Below are positions 52,801-61,678 of a DNA stretch of 64,000 nucleotides, in pieces (position 1 is the first letter of the stretch; every line of letters starts with the position of its first letter). The DNA is from Hydrogenophaga sp. IBVHS1 (lineage in GTDB: Bacteria; Pseudomonadota; Gammaproteobacteria; Burkholderiales; Burkholderiaceae_C). The position numbers and the translations under genes are program-made. Location of the stretch: positions 310,001 through 374,000 of the forward strand of contig NZ_NFUU01000002.1 in NCBI RefSeq assembly GCF_002127265.1, read 5' to 3'. The notes under the pieces are model-generated. The model was not told the origin of the DNA. It saw only the letters and a program-made list of their open reading frames with translations, and searched no databases.

Positions 52801-54206
52801 GGGAGTTCGATACGGATATGGGCGCCTTGGCGCCGGGGCAGCAATTCGATGCGACCCCCGTGGGCAACAATGTACTCGTGCACGATGGACAGGCCGATGC
52901 CGGTACCGCGCGGGGCGCCTTGCGGCTGGCGTTCGCCGCGGTAGAACGGCTCGAAGATGCGGTCGCGATCGGCCTCGGCCACACCCGGACCCTGGTCCAT
53001 GATGTCGAGACAGGCGCGTCCTGGCAGCTCAACCAGCGTCAACCGGATCTCGCCACCCTGGGGTGAAAAGCGGATGGCGTTGGAGAGCAGGTTGCCCACG
53101 GCAGAAGCGATCTTCTCGCGGTCGATGGGCAACACCACGGGCACCCCCTCGACGCGCACGCGCAAACCCTGGGCCTGCCACTGCAGGCGTTGCGTGTCGA
53201 TCTGGTCCTCCACCAGCGCGAGCAGATCGGTGCGCTCGCGCTTGAGCTGGCGCGCTTCAAAGGCGGCGGCGTTGAATCGCAGCAACGCCTCGATCTGGTG
53301 CTGCAGCAGCTGCGTGTTGTGCCGCAGGATCGTCACCACCTCGGCCTGATTGGGGTTGAGGGGGCCGGCCACGCCATCACCCAGCACCGCCACGCCCTCG
53401 TGCATCGACGCCAGCGGTGTCTTGAGCTCGTGCGACACGTGGCGCAGGAACCGCGCCTTGTCGGCATCGAGTTCGGTGAGGCGCAGGCGCAGCCAGTCCA
53501 GCTGCTGGCTCACGCGGCGCACATCCGACGGGCCGGGAATGTCGATCGGCACGTCCAGCCGGTTCTCGCCCAGGCCTTGAATGGCCTTCTCCAGCCGCTG
53601 GAAAGGGCGCGCCAGCCAGATGCCGAAGGCCAGCGCCATCACGGCCGCGACGCCGATTGAGCCCACCACCTGCTGGGTGAGTTCCTGGCGGCTGGTCTCG
53701 AAGCGGGCCTGCAGCGCGTCGTTGCGCGCGCCGATGATCGACTGCACCTTCTGCGCAATCGATGCGCTGTGGCCATCGACCTCGCGAAACACGCGCGCCA
53801 CCTCGCGCTCGCGGTCCAGCGCGGTTTCGGGTGGGCCGTCGAGCAGCTCGGAGATGGCGCCCAGCCGTTCGCGCCAGTTGTAGGCGAACTCGGGGGGCAG
53901 CTCGTTGTCTTCGAGCCGGCGCAGGATGTCGCGCGCATTGCCAGCGGCTTCGTCGAAGCGCTGGCGCAACTGACTGTCGCGCAGCACCAGCGATTGCCGC
54001 GCCGCGCGTTCCATGGTCAGGCTGCGTTCAGAAAGCGATTGCGCTGCGGTGGACAACGCAATCGCCTGTGCCGCGCTGTCGCGGCTCTGCGCCATGAGCG
54101 TCTCCAGCGAAAACAGCGCGCGCAAGGCCGCTGCGCCGAGCAGCGCACCGATCAGCAGGAAGGCCACCAGCAGCAACTGCTGGAAGGAAAAGCGCATGGG
54201 CTTCAT
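52794..54206 (-). CDS. glrK: GlrK/QseE-type sensor histidine kinase
   Basis: 470 residues: membrane helix at about 10-30, periplasmic helical sensor domain (about 31-180, RDSAAQAIALSTAAQSLSER onward), second membrane helix (VVGSIGVAAVMALAFGIWLA), a HAMP linker, HisKA with phospho-His in FLRHVSHELKTPLA, and HATPase with LLSNAIRFSPQGG and GTGIGLSIVHEY. Start chosen at ATG 54206 (MKPMRFSF); ATG 54197 is an alternative. It overlaps the lipoprotein gene by seven bases. Copy B of the repeat lies 47 bases upstream. Confidence 0.88.
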   Translation of the reverse strand: MKPMRFSFQQLLLVAFLLIGALLGAAALRALFSLETLMAQSRDSAAQAIALSTAAQSLSERSLTMERAARQSLVLRDSQLRQRFDEAAGNARDILRRLEDNELPPEFAYNWRERLGAISELLDGPPETALDREREVARVFREVDGHSASIAQKVQSIIGARNDALQARFETSRQELTQQVVGSIGVAAVMALAFGIWLARPFQRLEKAIQGLGENRLDVPIDIPGPSDVRRVSQQLDWLRLRLTELDADKARFLRHVSHELKTPLASMHEGVAVLGDGVAGPLNPNQAEVVTILRHNTQLLQHQIEALLRFNAAAFEARQLKRERTDLLALVEDQIDTQRLQWQAQGLRVRVEGVPVVLPIDREKIASAVGNLLSNAIRFSPQGGEIRLTLVELPGRACLDIMDQGPGVAEADRDRIFEPFYRGERQPQGAPRGTGIGLSIVHEYIVAHGGRIELLPRRQGAHIRIELPC

Positions 54207-54252
54207 CTCGCAAGCCTCTTGGAGGCGGGCATCATCGAGAAACACCGCGGAA

Positions 54253-54315
54253 CTGGCTTTGCCAGGCCGCAGGTGTTGCCCCCTTGAGGGGGTGGCGCGA
54301 AGCGCCGCGGGGGTG
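54253..54315 (-). repeat. Three-hairpin repeat element, copy B
   Basis: CTGGC-TTT-GCCAG (54253..54265), CCCCC-TTGA-GGGGG (54279..54292) and GGCGC-GAA-GCGCC (54294..54306), ending in GCGGGGGTG directly beside the complement of the miaB stop codon. Compared with copy A, the first stem changes C-G to T-A on both sides and the second stem shortens by one pair on both sides, so pairing is preserved. It lies between miaB and glrK. Confidence 0.8.
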
Positions 54316-55659
54316 TCATACCGATTCGCGTACCAGGACTTCACCGCGCAAAGAGTGCGGTCGCGTTTCGGTGATCCGCACGTCGACCATCTGGCCGATC
54401 AGGCGGTCGGCCAGCGCGCCACCGTCGAAGTTGACGATGCGGTTGCACTCGGTGCGGCCCATCAGTTCGGCCTCGCTCTTGCGCGAGCGACCTTCCACCA
54501 GGATGCGCTGCACCGTGCCTTCGCGGCTCGCGCTGATGCGTTTCACGTTGTCTTCGATCACGGCCTGCAGGTGCTGCAGGCGTCGCAGTTTTACGTCGTG
54601 CGGCGTGTCGTCGGGCAAATTGGCTGCCGGCGTGCCCGGGCGTGGGCTGAAGATGAAGCTGAAGCTGGCATCGAAACCGACGTCGTGGATGAGCCTCATC
54701 ATCTTGTCGAAGTCCTCGTCGGTCTCACCGGGGAAGCCGACGATGAAGTCGCTGCTCATGGCCAGCTCGGGCCGGATGGCCCGCAGCTTGCGCACGGTGC
54801 TCTTGAACTCCATGGCGGTGTAGCCGCGCTTCATGGCCATGAGAATGCGGTCGCTGCCGTGCTGCACCGGCAGGTGCAGGTGGTTCACGAGCTTCGGGAT
54901 CTTTGCGTAGGCCTCGATCAGGCGCGGTGTGAATTCGTTGGGGTGGCTGGTGGTGTAGCGCACGCGCTCGATGCCGGGAATCTCGGCCACGTATTCGAGC
55001 AGCAGCGCAAAGTCGGCGATGTCGCTGGTGCCCCCCATGGCGCCGCGATAGGCGTTCACGTTCTGGCCCAACAGCGTCACCTCCTTCACGCCCTGGTCGG
55101 CCAGACCCGCCACTTCCACCAGCACGTCGTCGAAGGGCCGGCTCACTTCTTCACCCCGCGTGTAGGGCACCACGCAATAGCTGCAGTACTTGGAGCAGCC
55201 CTCCATGATCGACACGAAGGCCGAGCCACCGTCCACCTTGGCCGGCGGCAGGTGATCGAACTTTTCGATTTCGGGAAAGCTGATGTCCACTTGCGGCAGG
55301 GCCTGGCGCACGCGCTGATTCAGCAGCTCGGGCAGGCGGTGCAGGGTCTGCGGGCCGAACACCACGTCCACATACGGCGCGCGCTTGATGATCGCCGCGC
55401 CCTCCTGGCTGGCCACACACCCACCCACGCCAATCAGCACGCCCTTTTCCTTCAAGTGCCTCACACGGCCGAGATCGGAGAACACCTTCTCCTGTGCCTT
55501 TTCACGCACCGAGCAGGTGTTGAAGAGGATGAGATCGGCTTCCTCCACATCCTGCGTCTGCTGGTAGCCCTGGGCAGCGCCCAGCACGTCGGCCATCTTG
55601 TCCGAGTCGTACTCGTTCATCTGGCAGCCGAAGGTTTTGATGAAGACTTTTTTGCTCAT
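54316..55659 (-). CDS. miaB: MiaB, tRNA-2-methylthio-N6-dimethylallyladenosine synthase
   Basis: Radical SAM methylthiotransferase that adds ms2 to i6A37 of tRNAs reading UNN codons. The 447-residue protein has the N-terminal UPF0004 domain with cluster cysteines (TFGCQMN, NTCSVRE, GGCVASQ), the radical SAM CxxxCxxC as GCSKYCSYC and a C-terminal TRAM domain. A repeat element abuts its stop codon. Confidence 0.97.
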   Translation of the reverse strand: MSKKVFIKTFGCQMNEYDSDKMADVLGAAQGYQQTQDVEEADLILFNTCSVREKAQEKVFSDLGRVRHLKEKGVLIGVGGCVASQEGAAIIKRAPYVDVVFGPQTLHRLPELLNQRVRQALPQVDISFPEIEKFDHLPPAKVDGGSAFVSIMEGCSKYCSYCVVPYTRGEEVSRPFDDVLVEVAGLADQGVKEVTLLGQNVNAYRGAMGGTSDIADFALLLEYVAEIPGIERVRYTTSHPNEFTPRLIEAYAKIPKLVNHLHLPVQHGSDRILMAMKRGYTAMEFKSTVRKLRAIRPELAMSSDFIVGFPGETDEDFDKMMRLIHDVGFDASFSFIFSPRPGTPAANLPDDTPHDVKLRRLQHLQAVIEDNVKRISASREGTVQRILVEGRSRKSEAELMGRTECNRIVNFDGGALADRLIGQMVDVRITETRPHSLRGEVLVRESV

Positions 55660-55727
55660 GGGAAATTCCGTTCGGAAATGGCTGCGGCCTGCCGGGCGTT
55701 GCCGGCGACGAAGACCGCGCGGGACGC

Positions 55728-56147
55728 TCAGTTGGAGTTGACGGGCGCCGTGGTGCCGGCAGCCGGTGGGGTCTGCTGCGACTCGAAGGTGTAGTTGCGC
55801 TGCACGCCGCTGCCGGCGCGCTTGACCTTCGCCTCGGCCTCGGACAACAGCCAGACCTGGTGCACCTGCCCCCGCAGATCGAGCGTGTAGTTCACCGTGA
55901 GTTCCTGATTGACCAGGGTGGCCGACTGCACCAGCCGGTTGCTGGTGTCAAGAATGCGCGCGCCAGGCGCGAGCCGCGTGGGCTTGTCGTCCATGGCGAC
56001 CAGCGGCGGCTGCACGATCACCATGGAGCCACGCAGGGCCTTGGCAGGGAATTCGCGTTGCACGGCCTGGGCGTGAACCAGCGACAACGGCGAGAGCGAG
56101 AAGAGCAGGACGGCGATCAGGCCCGTCGGGAGCAAGCAGCGGTTCAT
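55728..56147 (-). CDS. Hypothetical exported protein
   Basis: 139 residues with a clear Sec signal peptide ([20 protein letters not shown], cleavage near VHAQA). The mature part contains a beta-strand-rich stretch ([56 protein letters not shown]) and a disordered tail. I do not recognise a family. ATG 56147 is chosen because it starts the signal peptide; the frame is open upstream. Placed before miaB on the same strand, divergent from the lipocalin. Confidence 0.8.
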   Translation of the reverse strand: MNRCLLPTGLIAVLLFSLSPLSLVHAQAVQREFPAKALRGSMVIVQPPLVAMDDKPTRLAPGARILDTSNRLVQSATLVNQELTVNYTLDLRGQVHQVWLLSEAEAKVKRAGSGVQRNYTFESQQTPPAAGTTAPVNSN

Positions 56148-56254
56148 GGTGTGTGTCCAGAGGCTGTGGGGAGGGGAAATCGCACCGCACGACAGGGGTA
56201 TGCGGGAGGCTGCGATTGTCTCACGCGAGCCCTGGCGCACAATGCCGCGACACC

Positions 56255-56818
56255 ATGAAACCACACCGTCCATCGCGCCTCCCGCACCGCTGGCTCCTTG
56301 CAGCCTGTCTTGCTGTGCTGCCGTTTCTCGGCGGCTGTTTCACCACCCCGCCCGACGGCGTGAAAGTGGTCAGCCCGTTCGATGTGCAGCGCTATGCCGG
56401 CAAGTGGTACGAGATCGCCCGGCTGGACCACGGTTTCGAGCGCGGCCTGAGCGACGTGAACGCCACCTACAAGCTGAACGCAGACGGATCGGTGGCCGTG
56501 ATCAACCGGGGGTACGACACCTCAAAAGGCGAGTGGAAAGAGGCGCTTGGCGTGGCGCGGTTCACGGGCGACGCCAGCACCGCTTCACTGAAGGTCTCGT
56601 TCTTTGGCCCGTTCTACGGTGGTTACCACGTGATCGCGCTTGACCCGGGCTACCGCTGGGCCATGGTGATCGGCCCGACCACGGGTTACCTCTGGATTCT
56701 TTCGCGCGACAAGCAGTTGCCCGAAGGCGTGCGCGAGCGGCTGGTGGCGCAGGCGGCCGCGCTGGGCGTGGACACGCGCGAGTTGATCTGGGTCGAGCAC
56801 CGCCGCAGCGACAGCTGA
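56255..56818 (+). CDS. Blc-type bacterial lipocalin lipoprotein
   Basis: 187 residues with a lipoprotein signal (LLAACLAVLPFLGGC, lipobox Cys about residue 28) and the lipocalin signatures DVQRYAGKWYEIARLDHGFERG (GxW, SCR1), then TGYLWILSRDKQLP (SCR3 region). Outer-membrane lipocalins of this type bind lysophospholipids or fatty acids and respond to envelope stress. Convergent with yaeQ with nine bases between the stops. Confidence 0.92.
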   Translation: MKPHRPSRLPHRWLLAACLAVLPFLGGCFTTPPDGVKVVSPFDVQRYAGKWYEIARLDHGFERGLSDVNATYKLNADGSVAVINRGYDTSKGEWKEALGVARFTGDASTASLKVSFFGPFYGGYHVIALDPGYRWAMVIGPTTGYLWILSRDKQLPEGVRERLVAQAAALGVDTRELIWVEHRRSDS

Positions 56819-56827
56819 GGCCTTTCG

Positions 56828-57388
56828 CTACTTCCAGCGAACCGGCTCGATGTGCACGCTGCCGCGCTCGCTGGAAAGCGTGAGCGAGCCTTCCTGCACC
56901 GTGGCCTGAAGCTGCATGCTGCGTTCGGCCAGCTGGGCCAGCGCCGGCGCCACCTCGGTGGGCAGGCGCCAGGCCTGCAGGCGGTCCAGGCGCGAGAGCT
57001 TGCCCTCGATGCCTCGCCACCACACGTCGGCTGCGCTGCCGAAGGCATACACCACCACCGCATCGGCCTTGCTGCACGCCTTGGCCAGTGGCTTGTCTTC
57101 GGGCTGACCGACCTCGATCCACAGGCGCTTGCGGCCGGTGAAGTCGGTCAGTGAGACATCGGGGTCATCCGGGTCGGACAGACCGGAGCCAAAGGCCAGC
57201 GTGCCGTCACCCCGGCAGGTGTCCTGCAGCTCGTGCGCGTGGATCGCCAGCGCCACCAGCCGAACCATCATGCGTTCATCGGTCTCGCTGGGGTGGCGGG
57301 CGAGGGTGAGCGCATGGTCGGCGTAGTAACCGTGGTCGATGTCGGCGATCTGCAGGTGGGCTTTGAAGATGGTGGACTTGATCGCCAT
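56828..57388 (-). CDS. yaeQ: YaeQ-family protein
   Basis: 186 residues matching YaeQ over the whole length: MAIKSTIFKAHLQIADIDHGYY at the start, HPSETDERMMVRLVALA, LWIEVGQPEDKPLAKAC and VVYAFGSAADVWW. The fold is of the PD-(D/E)xK nuclease type with degenerate active site; function is not established. Upstream on the same strand lie the tRNA-Met and its terminator. Confidence 0.93.
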   Translation of the reverse strand: MAIKSTIFKAHLQIADIDHGYYADHALTLARHPSETDERMMVRLVALAIHAHELQDTCRGDGTLAFGSGLSDPDDPDVSLTDFTGRKRLWIEVGQPEDKPLAKACSKADAVVVYAFGSAADVWWRGIEGKLSRLDRLQAWRLPTEVAPALAQLAERSMQLQATVQEGSLTLSSERGSVHIEPVRWK

Positions 57389-57410
57389 GGGGAGGGCCCG
57401 AAATGAAAAA

Positions 57411-57436
57411 AGCGGACTCCGTTGCCGGAGTCCGCT
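57411..57436 (-). terminator. Intrinsic terminator after tRNA-Met
   Basis: A perfect 11-base-pair stem (AGCGGACTCCG with CGGAGTCCGCT) and a four-base loop; on the minus strand it is followed by TTTTTTC. It ends the tRNA-Met transcript ten bases after the CCA end. Confidence 0.88.
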
Positions 57437-57446
57437 TCTGGAATGC

Positions 57447-57523
57447 TGGTGGCGATAGGTGGACTTGAACCACCGACATCAGCATTATGAATGCTGCGCT
57501 CTAACCAACTGAGCTATATCGCC
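57447..57523 (-). tRNA. tRNA-Met (CAU), elongator
   Basis: 77 nucleotides with encoded CCA. Acceptor stem GGCGATA/TATCGCC, D arm AGCTCAGTTGGTTAGAGC, anticodon stem CAGCA/TGCTG around loop TTCATAA (anticodon CAT), T arm GGTGG-TTCAAGT-CCACC. The A1-U72-type initiator mismatch is absent and the overall sequence resembles elongator tRNA-Met rather than initiator; tRNA-Ile2 (lysidine-modified CAT) cannot be excluded by eye but the acceptor stem argues against it. Confidence 0.92.
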
Positions 57524-57560
57524 AGCGAAGCGCGCATTATAGCCAGCTTTTCCGGGCCTC

Positions 57561-58349
57561 TCAGCGGTGCTGGAAGCTCGTCGGGCGCTTGTTCACGAAG
57601 GCGTCCATGCCTTCCTTCTGGTCCTCGGTGGCGAACATGGCGTGGAACAGTCGGCGCTCGAACATCACACCGTCGGAGAGGCTGCTTTCAAAGGCGCGGT
57701 TGACCGATTCCTTCGCGGCCATCACGCTAGGCAGCGAGAAGCCGCAGATGATGAGCGCCGCGCCGAGCGCTTCGTCCATCAGCTTTTCCAGTGGCACCAC
57801 GCGGCTCACCAAGCCGGCGCGTTCGGCTTCGTTGGCGTCCATCATGCGGCTGGTGAGCACCATGTCCATGGCCTTGGACTTGCCCACCGCGCGCGGCAGG
57901 CGCTGCGTGCCGCCGGCGCCGGGAATGATGCCGAGTTTGATCTCGGGCTGGCCAAACTTCGCGTTGTCGGCGGCGATGATGAAGTCGCACATCATGGCCA
58001 GCTCGCAGCCGCCGCCGAGCGCAAATCCGCTCACCGCTGCGATCACCGGCTTGCGGATCGAGCGGATGGTTTCCCAGTTGCGTGTGATGTAGTCGCCCTT
58101 GTAGACATCGGCGAAGGTGTAGCTGGCCATGGCGCCGATGTCCGCGCCCGCGGCAAAGGCCTTCTCGCTGCCCGTAACGATCATGCAGCCGATGTCTTCG
58201 TCGGCGTCGAACGCCTTGAGCGCGGTGCCGAGTTCGTCCATCAAGCCGTTGTTCAGGGCGTTGAGCTGCTTGGGGCGGTTCAGCGTGACGATGCCCACTC
58301 GGCCTTCGGTGCGCACAGTGATGAATTCGGGTAGGGTGGCTTCGGTCAT
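57561..58349 (-). CDS. Enoyl-CoA hydratase (PaaF-like)
   Basis: 262-residue crotonase-fold protein with the oxyanion-hole stretches [11 protein letters not shown] and [14 protein letters not shown] and both catalytic glutamates (in GGGCELA and in [14 protein letters not shown]). It hydrates 2-enoyl-CoA; divergent position from paaG-paaI-paaK suggests a role in phenylacetate degradation, but it may be the general short-chain hydratase of the cell. AGGAGA lies six bases before ATG 58349. Confidence 0.9.
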   Translation of the reverse strand: MTEATLPEFITVRTEGRVGIVTLNRPKQLNALNNGLMDELGTALKAFDADEDIGCMIVTGSEKAFAAGADIGAMASYTFADVYKGDYITRNWETIRSIRKPVIAAVSGFALGGGCELAMMCDFIIAADNAKFGQPEIKLGIIPGAGGTQRLPRAVGKSKAMDMVLTSRMMDANEAERAGLVSRVVPLEKLMDEALGAALIICGFSLPSVMAAKESVNRAFESSLSDGVMFERRLFHAMFATEDQKEGMDAFVNKRPTSFQHR

Positions 58350-58421
58350 GGCATCTCCTGGGGGCAACGGCACCGGGTTGAAAGTCCGTGACTATATATA
58401 GACACGCTCTGCCCCCGGGAA

Positions 58422-58453
58422 AACATTAACCGACCGAGTGGTTGGTTAATGTT
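58422..58453. promoter_or_regulatory. PaaR-type palindromic operator between divergent paa genes
   Basis: A 32-base palindrome centred between 58437 and 58438; 13 of 16 positions pair. The left half reads AACATTAACCGACCGA. The AACCGACC...GGTTGGTT core resembles operators of TetR-type PaaR regulators in betaproteobacteria. It lies between the enoyl-CoA hydratase (minus) and paaG (plus), next to a TATATATAG stretch (58392..58401) that could be the -10 of the minus-strand promoter. No TetR gene is in the window. Confidence 0.7.
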
Positions 58454-58495
58454 AAATTGCGACGCAGGCCACCCATTCGAGGAGACAGCACGACC

Positions 58496-59290
58496 ATGAA
58501 CGCCACCACCGTCGCGTACGAAGAGCGCGGGGCTGTTGCCCTGCTCACGCTCAACCGCCCCGAGGCGCTGAACAGTTTCACCCGCCAGATGCACCGCGAT
58601 CTCTGGGCCGCGCTGGACCGGGCCGAGGCCAACCCGGCGGTGCGCGCCATGGTCATTACCGGTGCCGGGCGCGGCTTCTGTGCCGGCGCCGACCTGGCCG
58701 AGTTCGACTTCGAGCCTGGGCCGGACCTGGTGCAGCGCGCCGATCCCGGGCCGGTGATTGATCAGGCCTTCAATCCCACCGTGCGCAAGCTGCAGGGGCT
58801 GCGCATGCCCACCATCGCAGCCGTCAATGGCGTGGCGGCCGGCGCTGGCGCGTCGCTCGCCATGACCTGCGACATCGCCATTGCCGCCACGGGCGCCAGC
58901 TTCATCCAGGCCTTCAGCAAGATCGGCCTCGTGCCCGATGCGGGTGGCAGCTGGTTTCTGGTCGAGCGGCTGGGCTTGCCGCGCGCCATGGCCCTGGCCA
59001 TGACGGGCGACAAGCTGCCGGCCGCACAGGCGAAAGAGTGGGGCCTGGTGTGGGATGTATCGGACGACGCTGTGGGCGCAGCACTGGCGCTGGCCGATCG
59101 TTTGGCGGTGATGCCGACCAAGGCCCTCGTGGCCACGCGCGCGCTGCTGCGCGACGCCAGCACGCGCACACTGAACCAGCAGCTCGACGTGGAGCGCGAC
59201 ACCCAGTCGGCGCTGGGACGCACGCACGATTACATCGAGGGTGTGATGGCCTTCCGCGAGAAGCGGCCAGCGAAGTTCAAGGGGGAATGA
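58496..59290 (+). CDS. paaG: PaaG, ring-opening isomerase / enoyl-CoA isomerase-hydratase
   Basis: 264-residue crotonase-fold protein with GRGFCAGADLAEF and DAGGSWFLVERLGLPRAMALAMTG. Instead of the first catalytic Glu the loop reads VNGVAAGAGASLAM, and the second position is Asp (LVPDAGGSW), as in PaaG-type isomerases of 1,2-epoxyphenylacetyl-CoA. ATG 58496 with GAGGAGA before it is preferred over upstream frame opening at 58442. Overlaps paaI by four bases. Confidence 0.9.
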   Translation: MNATTVAYEERGAVALLTLNRPEALNSFTRQMHRDLWAALDRAEANPAVRAMVITGAGRGFCAGADLAEFDFEPGPDLVQRADPGPVIDQAFNPTVRKLQGLRMPTIAAVNGVAAGAGASLAMTCDIAIAATGASFIQAFSKIGLVPDAGGSWFLVERLGLPRAMALAMTGDKLPAAQAKEWGLVWDVSDDAVGAALALADRLAVMPTKALVATRALLRDASTRTLNQQLDVERDTQSALGRTHDYIEGVMAFREKRPAKFKGE

Positions 59291-59724
59291 TGAGTCCGCT
59301 CGAGAAAGCCAGAAAGGTCGGAGAGACCATGTTCGCGGTCGACACCGCGAGCAAGGACACCATGGGCATGGAGCTGCTGGCCTGTGAACCCGGCCGCGCC
59401 GTGCTTCGGATGGAAGTGAAACCGCTGCACCTCAACGGCCACCAGATCTGCCATGGCGGTTTCATTTTCACGCTGGCCGATTCCACGTTCGCCTTTGCGT
59501 GCAACAGCCACAACAAGAACGCTGTGGCCGCAGGCTGCAGCATCGAATTCCTGCGGCCTTCGCATGCAGGCGACATGCTGACCTGCGAAGGCGTGGAGCA
59601 GACGCTTTCCGGTCGCCATGGCATCTACGACATGAAGGTCACCAACCAGCGGGGCGAGGTGGTGGCGATGTTCCGCGGCAAGAGCGCGGTCATTCAGGGC
59701 ACGGTCTTCCCGGAGGCGGCATGA
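59287..59724 (+). CDS. paaI: PaaI, hydroxyphenylacetyl-CoA thioesterase
   Basis: 145-residue hotdog-fold thioesterase with the PaaI signature LNGHQICHGGFIFTLADSTFAFA (HGG and Asp) and RGEVVAMFRGKS. It rescues CoA from dead-end phenylacetyl-CoA intermediates in the cytoplasm. Two ATGs are adjacent (59287 and 59290); the first overlaps the paaG stop. Overlaps paaK by four bases (ATGA). Confidence 0.93.
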   Translation: MMSPLEKARKVGETMFAVDTASKDTMGMELLACEPGRAVLRMEVKPLHLNGHQICHGGFIFTLADSTFAFACNSHNKNAVAAGCSIEFLRPSHAGDMLTCEGVEQTLSGRHGIYDMKVTNQRGEVVAMFRGKSAVIQGTVFPEAA

Positions 59725-61016
59725 ACACATTCCCACTCGAACCCATCGAGAAGGCCAGCGTGGACGAGCTGCGTGCGCTGCAGCTCAAGCGCCTGCAGGG
59801 CACGCTGCGCCACGCCTACCAGAACTCGCCCGTGTACCGCGCCAAGTTCGACGCGGCCGGGGTGCACCCGGACGACTGCCGCAGTCTGGCGTACTTGGCC
59901 AAGTTTCCCTTCACCACCAAGAAGGACCTGCGCGACAGCTACCCCTTCGGCATGTTCGCCGTGCCGCGCGAACGCTGCGCACGCATCCACGCCAGCAGTG
60001 GCACCACCGGCAAGCCCACCGTGGTGGGCTACACGTTGAAAGACATCGACACCTGGGCCGGCGTGATGGCGCGCAGCATCCGCGCCAGCGGAGCCCGCCC
60101 GGGTGAGCTGGTGCACGTGAGCTACGGCTACGGCCTGTTCACCGGCGGGCTGGGCGCGCACTACGGCGCCGAGAAGCTCGGGCTCACGGTGGTGCCTTTC
60201 GGCGGTGGCCAGACCGAGCGGCAGGTGCAGCTCATCCAGGATTTCCGGCCCGACATCATCATGGTCACGCCCAGCTACATGCTGGCCATCGCGGATGAAT
60301 TCGAGCGCATCGGCGTGGACCCGCGTGAGAGCAGCCTGCGACTGGGCATCTTCGGTGCCGAGCCCTGGACGAACGACATGCGCATGGCGATTGAGGCGCG
60401 CATGGGGATCGATGCGGTGGACATCTACGGCTTGTCGGAGGTGATGGGCCCGGGTGTGGCCAACGAGTGCGTGGAGACCAAGGACGGCCCCACCATCTGG
60501 GAAGACCACTTTTACCCCGAGATCATTCACCCCGAGACCGGCGAGCCGGTGGCGGACGGCGAAATGGGTGAACTGGTCTTCACCAGCCTGACCAAAGAAG
60601 CGCTGCCCATCATCCGCTACCGCACGCGCGACCTCACGCGCCTGTTGCCAGGCACCGCGCGCACCATGCGCCGCATGGAAAAGATCACCGGCCGCAGCGA
60701 CGACATGATGATCGTGCGTGGCGTCAACGTGTTTCCTACCCAGATCGAGGAACTCATCCTCAAGCGGCCTGAGCTGAGCGCGCACTACCAGTGCGTGCTC
60801 ACGCGCGAAGGCCCCATGGACAACCTCACCGTGGCTGTGGAAACGCGCGCAGGACTCGCCCCCGACAGCATCGAGGCGCGTGCGGCGGCGCAGCTGTTGC
60901 AGCACGAGATCAAGGTGTATGTGGGCAGCAGCGTGGCAATCGAGCTGAAGGCCGAAGGCGGCGTGGAACGCAGCCAGGGCAAGGCCAAGAGGGTGGTGGA
61001 TCTGCGACAGCGCTAG
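59721..61016 (+). CDS. paaK: PaaK, phenylacetate--CoA ligase
   Basis: 431-residue adenylate-forming ligase that activates phenylacetate to its CoA thioester, the entry step of the pathway. Signatures: SSGTTGKPTVVGYT (P-loop type), YGLSEVMGPGVANEC and the hinge/C-terminal GRSDDMMIVRGVNVFPTQIE. Length and motifs fit PaaK. The epoxidase genes paaABCDE, paaZ and paaH are not in the window. A stem-loop (61052..61081) without T-run follows the stop. Confidence 0.96.
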   Translation: MNTFPLEPIEKASVDELRALQLKRLQGTLRHAYQNSPVYRAKFDAAGVHPDDCRSLAYLAKFPFTTKKDLRDSYPFGMFAVPRERCARIHASSGTTGKPTVVGYTLKDIDTWAGVMARSIRASGARPGELVHVSYGYGLFTGGLGAHYGAEKLGLTVVPFGGGQTERQVQLIQDFRPDIIMVTPSYMLAIADEFERIGVDPRESSLRLGIFGAEPWTNDMRMAIEARMGIDAVDIYGLSEVMGPGVANECVETKDGPTIWEDHFYPEIIHPETGEPVADGEMGELVFTSLTKEALPIIRYRTRDLTRLLPGTARTMRRMEKITGRSDDMMIVRGVNVFPTQIEELILKRPELSAHYQCVLTREGPMDNLTVAVETRAGLAPDSIEARAAAQLLQHEIKVYVGSSVAIELKAEGGVERSQGKAKRVVDLRQR

Positions 61017-61051
61017 TGTGTGCGGCTCCTCTGGGGCTGTGCGAAAAGTCC

Positions 61052-61081
61052 CCTCTTGCGCGGATGCATCGCCGCAAGAGG
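61052..61081. other. Stem-loop after paaK
   Basis: CCTCTTGCG and CGCAAGAGG form a nine-base-pair stem with a 12-base loop, 36 bases after the paaK stop. No T-run follows on either strand, so a Rho-independent terminator is not supported; it could protect the mRNA 3' end. Confidence 0.4.
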
Positions 61082-61156
61082 CGCGGAAATCGACCGTTGA
61101 GGGCCAACCCGCTTGGCACGTCCCCGGCCTGCGCTTACATTTCGGCAAAGTTTGGG

Positions 61157-61672
61157 ATGCCCATGGACAAAAACACACTGTTCGTCAAAACCGATCAGGG
61201 TCGCGAAGCCCTGACCAGTCGACCGCCTGGTCTTGGTCCCAGGTTGCGCTCGTTGCTCATCATGGTCGATGGCAAACGCCCGGTGTCCGATCTGGACAAG
61301 CTCGCCGGCGGCGAAGGCAGTGCCGCGCCCCTGCTGGAGCAGCTTGAGGCGGCGGGATGGGTGGAGCAGGTCCAGACGGGCGGTGCTGCCGCCCAACCGG
61401 CTTTTTCCGTCACAGTGCCTTTGACCGAGGCCGAACCGGTGGCGCTGCCGCCGCTGCCTTTCAGCGAAGCGCGCCGCATGATGGTGCGTTTCCTCAATGA
61501 CCAGCTCGGGCCCATGGGAGAGCCCCTCGCCATGCGGGTCGAAGCGTGCAAGACGCCGGTCGACCTGCTGACCGTGTTGCCCCGGATTCGCGACGGCCTC
61601 TCCAACCTCAAGGGTCAGGCCACCCTGCAACGCTTCGACCAGGAGCTGGTCGCGCGTTTGCCGCGCTACTGA
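61157..61672 (+). CDS. Hypothetical protein, 171 residues
   Basis: A soluble protein beginning MPMDKNTLFVKTDQGREALTS, with a winged-helix-like N-terminal half (RLRSLLIMVDGKRPVSDLDKLAGG, LLEQLEAAGWVEQV) and a C-terminal helical half (RRMMVRFLNDQLGPMGEPLAMRVEACKTP). The first half resembles short helix-turn-helix-like domains found before response-type proteins in Burkholderiales, but I cannot name the family. Start either ATG 61157 or ATG 61163; the ribosome binding site is weak. Convergent with the M61 peptidase, six bases apart. Confidence 0.75.
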   Translation: MPMDKNTLFVKTDQGREALTSRPPGLGPRLRSLLIMVDGKRPVSDLDKLAGGEGSAAPLLEQLEAAGWVEQVQTGGAAAQPAFSVTVPLTEAEPVALPPLPFSEARRMMVRFLNDQLGPMGEPLAMRVEACKTPVDLLTVLPRIRDGLSNLKGQATLQRFDQELVARLPRY

Positions 61673-61678
61673 ATCACG

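Noticed and set aside
57447..57523. tRNA-Ile2 (CAT) or initiator tRNA-fMet
   Set aside because: Acceptor stem is fully paired (not initiator) and the body is closer to elongator tRNA-Met; only a lysidine identity test would settle Ile2.
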